From VGBK01 sp964548475 (GTDB lineage Bacteria > Actinomycetota > Acidimicrobiia > Spongiisociales > UBA11373), in assembly GCA_964548475.1 (NCBI GenBank), contig CAZJRF010000034.1, positions 1-18,453 on the forward strand: a stretch of 18,453 nt of DNA, read 5' to 3'. Position 1 is the stretch's first letter, and each line of letters begins with the position of its first letter. The position numbers and the translations under genes are program-made. Below, in pieces: positions 15,019 through 18,453 of this stretch. The notes under the pieces were generated by a model that searched no databases, was not told the DNA's origin, and saw nothing but the letters and a program-made list of their open reading frames with translations.

Positions 15019-15114
15019 GCCTGCCTCCCCGGGTCGAAGTCCGTCGCCCCCAGCATGCCCGATCCGGCCGACCGATGACGGCCCCGGCGCGATGTTTCTC
15101 CCCGGGGCGCGGAC

Positions 15115-15120
15115 TACGGT
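15115..15120 (+). promoter_or_regulatory. -10-like hexamer TACGGT, leaderless start for the PEBP gene
   Basis: TACGGT ends seven bases before ATG 15128, so the transcript should begin at the start codon. The intervening TGAGGGC has only a poor ribosome-site match at too short a distance. Confidence 0.45.
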
Positions 15121-15127
15121 TGAGGGC

Positions 15128-15562
15128 ATGAGACTCTCCTCCCCCTCCTTTGATCCCGGGGAGACCATCCCCGCTCAACACACCTGCGACGGCGCCGATG
15201 TCTCGCCGCCGCTGGCCATCGAGGACATCCCCGAGGGCGCAGTGTGCCTGGCCCTGGTCATGGACGACCCCGATGCGCCGATGGGCACCTGGGACCACTG
15301 GGTCGCCTACGACATACCGGTGGTCGGCGAGGTGCCGGAGGGCATCGGCTCGCTGGGGACTCCGGGAGGCAACTCGTGGCGCCGCACCGGCTACGGCGGC
15401 CCCTGCCCTCCCTCCGGGGTGCACCGCTACTTCTTCCGGGTCTACGCCCTGGATGCCCGGCTGGGGCTGCCCGAAGGGGCCGCCAAGAAGAAGGTGCTCA
15501 AGGCGATGCAGGGCCACGTGCTGGCCGAAGCCACCCTCATGGGGCGCTACTCCCGGCGCTGA
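15128..15562 (+). CDS. YbhB/YbcL-type PEBP (Raf kinase inhibitor-like) protein
   Basis: A 144-residue phosphatidylethanolamine-binding-protein-family member. SPSFDPGETIPAQHTCDGADVSPPL, ALVMDDPDAPMGTWDHWVAYDIP (the DPDAP anion-binding motif, about residues 47-51), GYGGPCPPSGVHRYFFRVYALD (the GxHRY motif) and a short C-terminal helix are all present. Bacterial members are small soluble ligand-binding proteins with no settled function; the name refers to the eukaryotic relatives. I chose ATG 15128 because similarity begins there and the TACGGT hexamer lies seven bases before it. The open frame continues to 15017, but that part overlaps the dodecin start region and looks unrelated. It converges on the flippase-like gene with an 18-base gap. 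Confidence 0.92.
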   Translation: MRLSSPSFDPGETIPAQHTCDGADVSPPLAIEDIPEGAVCLALVMDDPDAPMGTWDHWVAYDIPVVGEVPEGIGSLGTPGGNSWRRTGYGGPCPPSGVHRYFFRVYALDARLGLPEGAAKKKVLKAMQGHVLAEATLMGRYSRR

Positions 15563-15580
15563 ACGGCTCCAACCGACCGG

Positions 15581-16672
15581 TCACCCGGTGGCGGCCGCCT
15601 GTCGACGACGCAGGCGCAGGCGGTGCACGAGATACGCCAGCCCCCCGGCGGGGAGGGCCAGCCAGAAAGAGAAGAGCCGATAGGCCAACGTGGCCAGCAG
15701 GGCATCTCCCGCACCCACCCCGGACACCACGAGGGCCGCGGTGAGCCCGGCCTCCACGAACCCCAGACCTCCCGGCGTGATCGGGATCATGCTAAGAACC
15801 GACGCCGCCCCATAGGCCAGCAGCACCAGGCTGAGCCGGGGCTCGGCCCCAATGGCGCGCAGGGCGGCGACCAGCACCAGGTAGTCCAGGATCCAGTTGG
15901 CCGCCGCCGCCCCCACCGCCCACCACCACCGGCGGCCCATGGCGGCAATGAGGCCGTCGCGCGTGCGTAGCAGGCCACCCCGACGGACCACCCGGCCACG
16001 GGTGAGCCGATGGGGCAGCAGGCGGCTCAACCGCTCTGCCAGAGCCCCGGCGAGGGCCAGCGGCGCATCGAAGCGCACCAGCATCGCCAACATGCCCAGC
16101 GTGAGCACAAACAGCATCAGCCCGGCGAGAGCCACCGGCAGCAGGCCGGGCGGAACTGGAGCGAAGATCGCCGCCGAGAGCGCTCCCGCTGCGGGGAGAG
16201 CGAACAGCACCATGTTGGAGATCAGCGAGTTGGCGGTCAGAGCAGCTGCCGCTCCGGTGGGATCTACGCCGGAGCGCTGCAGGAGCCGGAAGTAGACAGC
16301 TCCACCCACCACCGCGCCCCCGGGCACGGCCCGGCTAGCGGCGTTGGCCGCCAGCTGGCTGGTGGCGGCCACCGCCCAGCTGAGGCCGGGCACTGCAATG
16401 CGCGCCAGTTGCCATGCCGCGGCGAAGCTGCCCGCCTCGAGGGTGAACATCAGCACCAGCCAGGGCGCCTGCAGCCGGCTCAGCTGAGGGGCAGTGGCAA
16501 AGACGGCGACGATCTGCGGAGCCAGTAGATGCAGCGCCGCCGCCCCGGCCGCCAGCAGCAGGCCACGCCACACAAGCCGACCCACCCAGCGCCGTTGCTT
16601 CGGCCCTGCGGCAGGGACGCCGTCTTCCTCGGCGATCTCTGGTGGTTCGGCGACGGTCACAGCCCGTAGCAT
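15581..16672 (-). CDS. Lysylphosphatidylglycerol synthase transmembrane/flippase-like protein
   Basis: A 363-residue polytopic protein with about eight membrane segments after a roughly 30-residue cytoplasmic N-terminus. SRAVPGGAVVGGAVYFRLLQRSGV, a basic cytoplasmic loop near 215-245 (RLSRLLPHRLTRGRVVRRGGLLRTRDG) and SMIPITPGGLGFVEAGLTAALV are signatures of the LPG_synthase_TM/UPF0104 family (MprF flippase domain, AglD2-like). Members move or modify lipids or glycolipids. No aminoacyl-transfer domain is attached here, so a lipid or polyprenyl-sugar flippase role is inferred. The start is uncertain: ATG 16672 and GTG 16660 both lack a ribosome site. It lies 49 bases downstream of the broken amylase gene on the same strand. 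Confidence 0.82.
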   Translation of the reverse strand: MLRAVTVAEPPEIAEEDGVPAAGPKQRRWVGRLVWRGLLLAAGAAALHLLAPQIVAVFATAPQLSRLQAPWLVLMFTLEAGSFAAAWQLARIAVPGLSWAVAATSQLAANAASRAVPGGAVVGGAVYFRLLQRSGVDPTGAAAALTANSLISNMVLFALPAAGALSAAIFAPVPPGLLPVALAGLMLFVLTLGMLAMLVRFDAPLALAGALAERLSRLLPHRLTRGRVVRRGGLLRTRDGLIAAMGRRWWWAVGAAAANWILDYLVLVAALRAIGAEPRLSLVLLAYGAASVLSMIPITPGGLGFVEAGLTAALVVSGVGAGDALLATLAYRLFSFWLALPAGGLAYLVHRLRLRRRQAAATG

Positions 16673-16721
16673 GGCGCATCGAGGGCACGCGCGGGAGGAA
16701 GAGCCTCCTGCTGAGGGGTCC

Positions 16722-17885
16722 CTAGAGCTTGATCACCATTCCGCTGCCGGCGGCGACTCCCTCGAGCACCACACCCTCGGCATTCCGACGCGCCCGCCCG
16801 TCGCCCCACAGCATCCGGGGCGCGCAGGGCCCCACCGGGACTTCGACCCGGCCCGGTGCCTGTCCCCGGTTGACCAGCACCAGGATCTCCTCGCCGTCGA
16901 GCACCCGCCCGAAGGCGAACGCCTCCTCCCCCTGCCAGCGCAGCCGCCAGGCTCCCCGGCGCAGGGGCGGGTGAGCCCGCCGCAGGGCGGCCAGGTCGCG
17001 CACCATGGCCAGTAGGTCCCCGTCCCACGATTCCGGTTCATGCCAGGGGAAGGCCCCACGGGAGGCAGGCTCCTCGCCCCCGGTCATCCCCACCTCGTCG
17101 CCGTAGTAGATGCCGGGCGCCCCGGGGGCGGCCAACTGGAACAGGACCGCCGGTACCACCCGGTCCCGGTCGCCCCCGGCCGCGTGGCGGAAGCGCTCGG
17201 TGTCGTGACTGGAGAGCAGGTTCTGGTTGGCGTCGGTGAGGGCATGCGCGTGCTGCGCCAGCATCCGGGTGAACTCGTCCAGGAAGGTGGCGGTGCCCAG
17301 CACCCGCCGGGCGAAGTAGCCCACGCACAGGTCACGGAAGGTGTAGTTCATCGTGGCATCGAAAAGGCCTCCCTGCAGCCAGGGGGAGGCATCGCCCATG
17401 ATCTCGGCCAGCAGGTAGCAGTCGGGCCAAGCCACCTTGCACACCCGGCGGAAGTCGTCCCAGAAGTCGGGGTCTACGTAGCGGGTCACGTCCATGCGCC
17501 AGCCGTCGATACCGCGCTCCCGCAGCCAGTGGGCGGCCACCTCGAGGAAGTAGCGGCGCGCCTCCGGGTGAGCCAGGTTCACCCGGGGCATGGTGGGCAC
17601 CCCGTACCAGGCCTCGTAGGTGGGGTCGACCAGCAGGCCGGCGTCGCCGGCCACCTCCGCCGGCACCCCCGTCTCCTCGGCCAGGCCGCCCCTCACCCGG
17701 CGCAGGTAGGCGCCCCACTTCGGTTCGTTCTCGGGGGTGAGCAGGTGGGGGCGGACCCTGACCCGGGGAGGTCAGTCGTTCACCACAAACCAGTCGGCGT
17801 AGCGGGAATCGGGCCCCCGCTGCAGCAGGTCGGCGAAGGCGAAGAAGCGGCGATGGCAGTGGTTGAAAGAGGCGTCGAGGATCAG
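16722..17885 (-). pseudogene. GH13 alpha-amylase-family gene, 5'-truncated and interrupted by TGA
   Basis: Translation from 17885 to TAG at 16722 reads as the C-terminal two-thirds of a cyclomaltodextrinase/neopullulanase-like GH13 enzyme, which would hydrolyse alpha-glucans. Region I is LILDASFNHCHRRFFAF. Region II is IDGWRMDVTRYV (nucleophile Asp, about 17492). Region III is YLLAEIMGD (acid/base Glu, about 17405). Region IV is NLLSSHDTERF (Asp, about 17204). APGIYYGDEVGM and a C-terminal beta domain follow. All three catalytic acids remain. However, the barrel strands before region I are absent, and an in-frame TGA at 17774-17772 splits DWFVVND from PPRVRVRPHLLTPENE. The longest remaining frame that starts at a usable codon (GTG 17696) would lack region I. 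Assembly error is an alternative to true decay. Confidence 0.7.
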
Positions 17886-18286
17886 GGGTAGGCATCGCCG
17901 CAGGGAAGATCCGCCTCGCCTTCCCCGCCCACTCCGGGCACGGGGGCCCCCACCCCGAACCCCCCCACACCCCAGCAAACGGAGCGGTCCAGGCAGTCGG
18001 CGGGGATGGGCAGGTCGGCAGCGTCGAGTACCACCGACCCAGCAATCACCAGGTCGGGAGTGATGGGGAGCGGGCCGGAGGTGTAGGCGCCCAGCCCCTG
18101 CCAGGAAGTGGCGGCCAGCACCGCCACCAGATCCTCAGTGGAGGTGATGGCGATGGAGTCGGGGCACTCCAACGGCGGCAGAGTCGTCGAGGTCGTCGAC
18201 GACGAAGACTCGCCGCCGTCATCCCCGCAGCCGGCGATCAGGGTGAGGGCCAGCCCCAGTGCGATCGCTGCCTTCCTGCCGACCGT
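17882..18286 (-). pseudogene. Lipoprotein fragment lacking a standard start codon, possible 5' part of the amylase gene
   Basis: The minus-strand frame reads a clear lipoprotein signal: VGRKAAIALGLALTLIAGC, then a Ser/Thr-rich linker (ESSSSTTSTT) and about 85 residues with scattered cysteines, ending at TGA 17884-17882. No ATG, GTG or TTG lies in frame between the upstream stop at 18301 and the signal peptide. An ACG at 18286-18284 sits eight bases after GAGGAG (18300-18295), exactly where a start would be expected, so ATG may have become ACG. The stop falls within the codons where the amylase homology begins in another frame. It could be a separate short lipoprotein using ACG or a sequencing error, or the original N-terminus of a secreted amylase. 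Confidence 0.5.
17947..17973 (-). other. G-quadruplex-type tract on the minus strand
   Basis: Minus-strand runs of 4, 7, 4 and 5 G are separated by loops of 3, 3 and 1 bases (TGT, TTC, T). This meets the usual short-loop quadruplex pattern. It lies in the lipoprotein fragment, about 60 bases before the chimeric junction. Confidence 0.7.
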
Positions 18287-18355
18287 CGCCGTCTCTCCTC
18301 AACGCCTGCCCCCAGCCTGGCACAACAGGGCGGGCGACGACGAGAGCGCTGGGCC

Positions 18356-18361
18356 TACCCT
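18356..18361 (+). promoter_or_regulatory. -10-like hexamer TACCCT, leaderless start for the dipeptidase gene
   Basis: TACCCT ends seven bases before ATG 18369, with no ribosome site between. The spacing equals that of the PEBP gene. Confidence 0.45.
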
Positions 18362-18368
18362 GCACCTC

Positions 18369-18453
18369 ATGTGCGACACGATGGTGGTGGTGACCTCCGG
18401 GCGGGTGCTCTTCGCCAAGAACTCCGACCGGGACCCCAACGAAGCCCAGCTGC
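18369..18453 (+). CDS. C69-family (secernin-like) dipeptidase, N-terminal fragment
   Basis: Only 28 codons lie in the window: MCDTMVVVTSGRV then LFAKNSDRDPNEAQL. This is the signature start of C69/U34 peptidases and secernins: Cys2 becomes the N-terminal nucleophile after Met removal, and the FAKNSDR-PNEAQ block helps form the active site of these Ntn-hydrolases. The enzyme cleaves dipeptides or related amide bonds. The gene runs off the right edge. It is divergent from the damaged lipoprotein gene. Confidence 0.85.
   Translation, partial: MCDTMVVVTSGRVLFAKNSDRDPNEAQL

Noticed and set aside
17772..17774. TGA as a recoded Trp or selenocysteine codon
   Set aside because: Other genes in the window (for example 783, 3757, 8717, 12274, 13234) end at TGA where their protein families end, and no SECIS-like hairpin was seen immediately downstream.
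1..18453. CRISPR array, mobile element, tRNA or rRNA
   Set aside because: No spaced direct repeats, transposase or integrase motifs, terminal inverted repeats or cloverleaf sequences were found on reading both strands.

Overview
The window is 18.5 kb of GC-rich, tightly packed bacterial DNA whose codons nearly all end in G or C. The protein types point to a free-living member of Actinomycetota: a VanW protein with the GGGTSQF motif, lipoproteins with Thr/Ser-rich linkers after the lipobox, YwiC-like and dodecin genes, and many apparently leaderless starts. A deep lineage such as Acidimicrobiia is possible, but nothing here fixes the class. I see no rRNA, tRNA, insertion sequence, phage gene or CRISPR array. 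This is mostly chromosomal housekeeping and metabolic sequence, plus one damaged locus.

Layout. 1-3757 (+): the 3' end of rlmN, a BCP-type peroxiredoxin, a large VanW/YoaR-like envelope protein and a divergent paralogue of ketol-acid reductoisomerase. 3785-7422 (-): a GNAT acetyltransferase, then a three-gene, translationally coupled unit (secreted alpha/alpha-toroid-like protein, MarC-like membrane protein, aldehyde dehydrogenase). 7494-14739 (+): a beta-helix lipoprotein, a P-loop protein of unknown role, GTP cyclohydrolase I, a large NAD-type malic enzyme, a YwiC-like membrane protein behind a structured leader, an SRPBCC protein and a DUF72 protein. 14794-15018 (-): dodecin. 15128-15562 (+): a PEBP-family protein. 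15581-18286 (-): an LPG-synthase/flippase-type membrane protein, then a disrupted GH13 amylase and a lipoprotein fragment. 18369 to the end (+): the start of a C69-family dipeptidase.

How the genes relate. Most are single-gene units with unrelated roles: peroxide defence, envelope, tetrahydrofolate/pterin synthesis, malate decarboxylation, flavin storage. The clearest functional linkage is the 6938-to-3785 operon, joined by a 4-base stop/start overlap and a 2-base gap. Its joint role is unknown.

Main points for follow-up: (a) the amylase/lipoprotein locus, with an ACG where a start codon is expected, a chimeric out-of-frame junction beside a quadruplex-type G-tract, and an in-frame TGA; (b) the leader of the YwiC-like gene, in which two segments each have two alternative complementary partners, one partner covering the Shine-Dalgarno; (c) the reductoisomerase paralogue, which has lost key active-site residues; (d) a recurring -10-like hexamer 6-7 bases before start codons, which suggests leaderless transcription.
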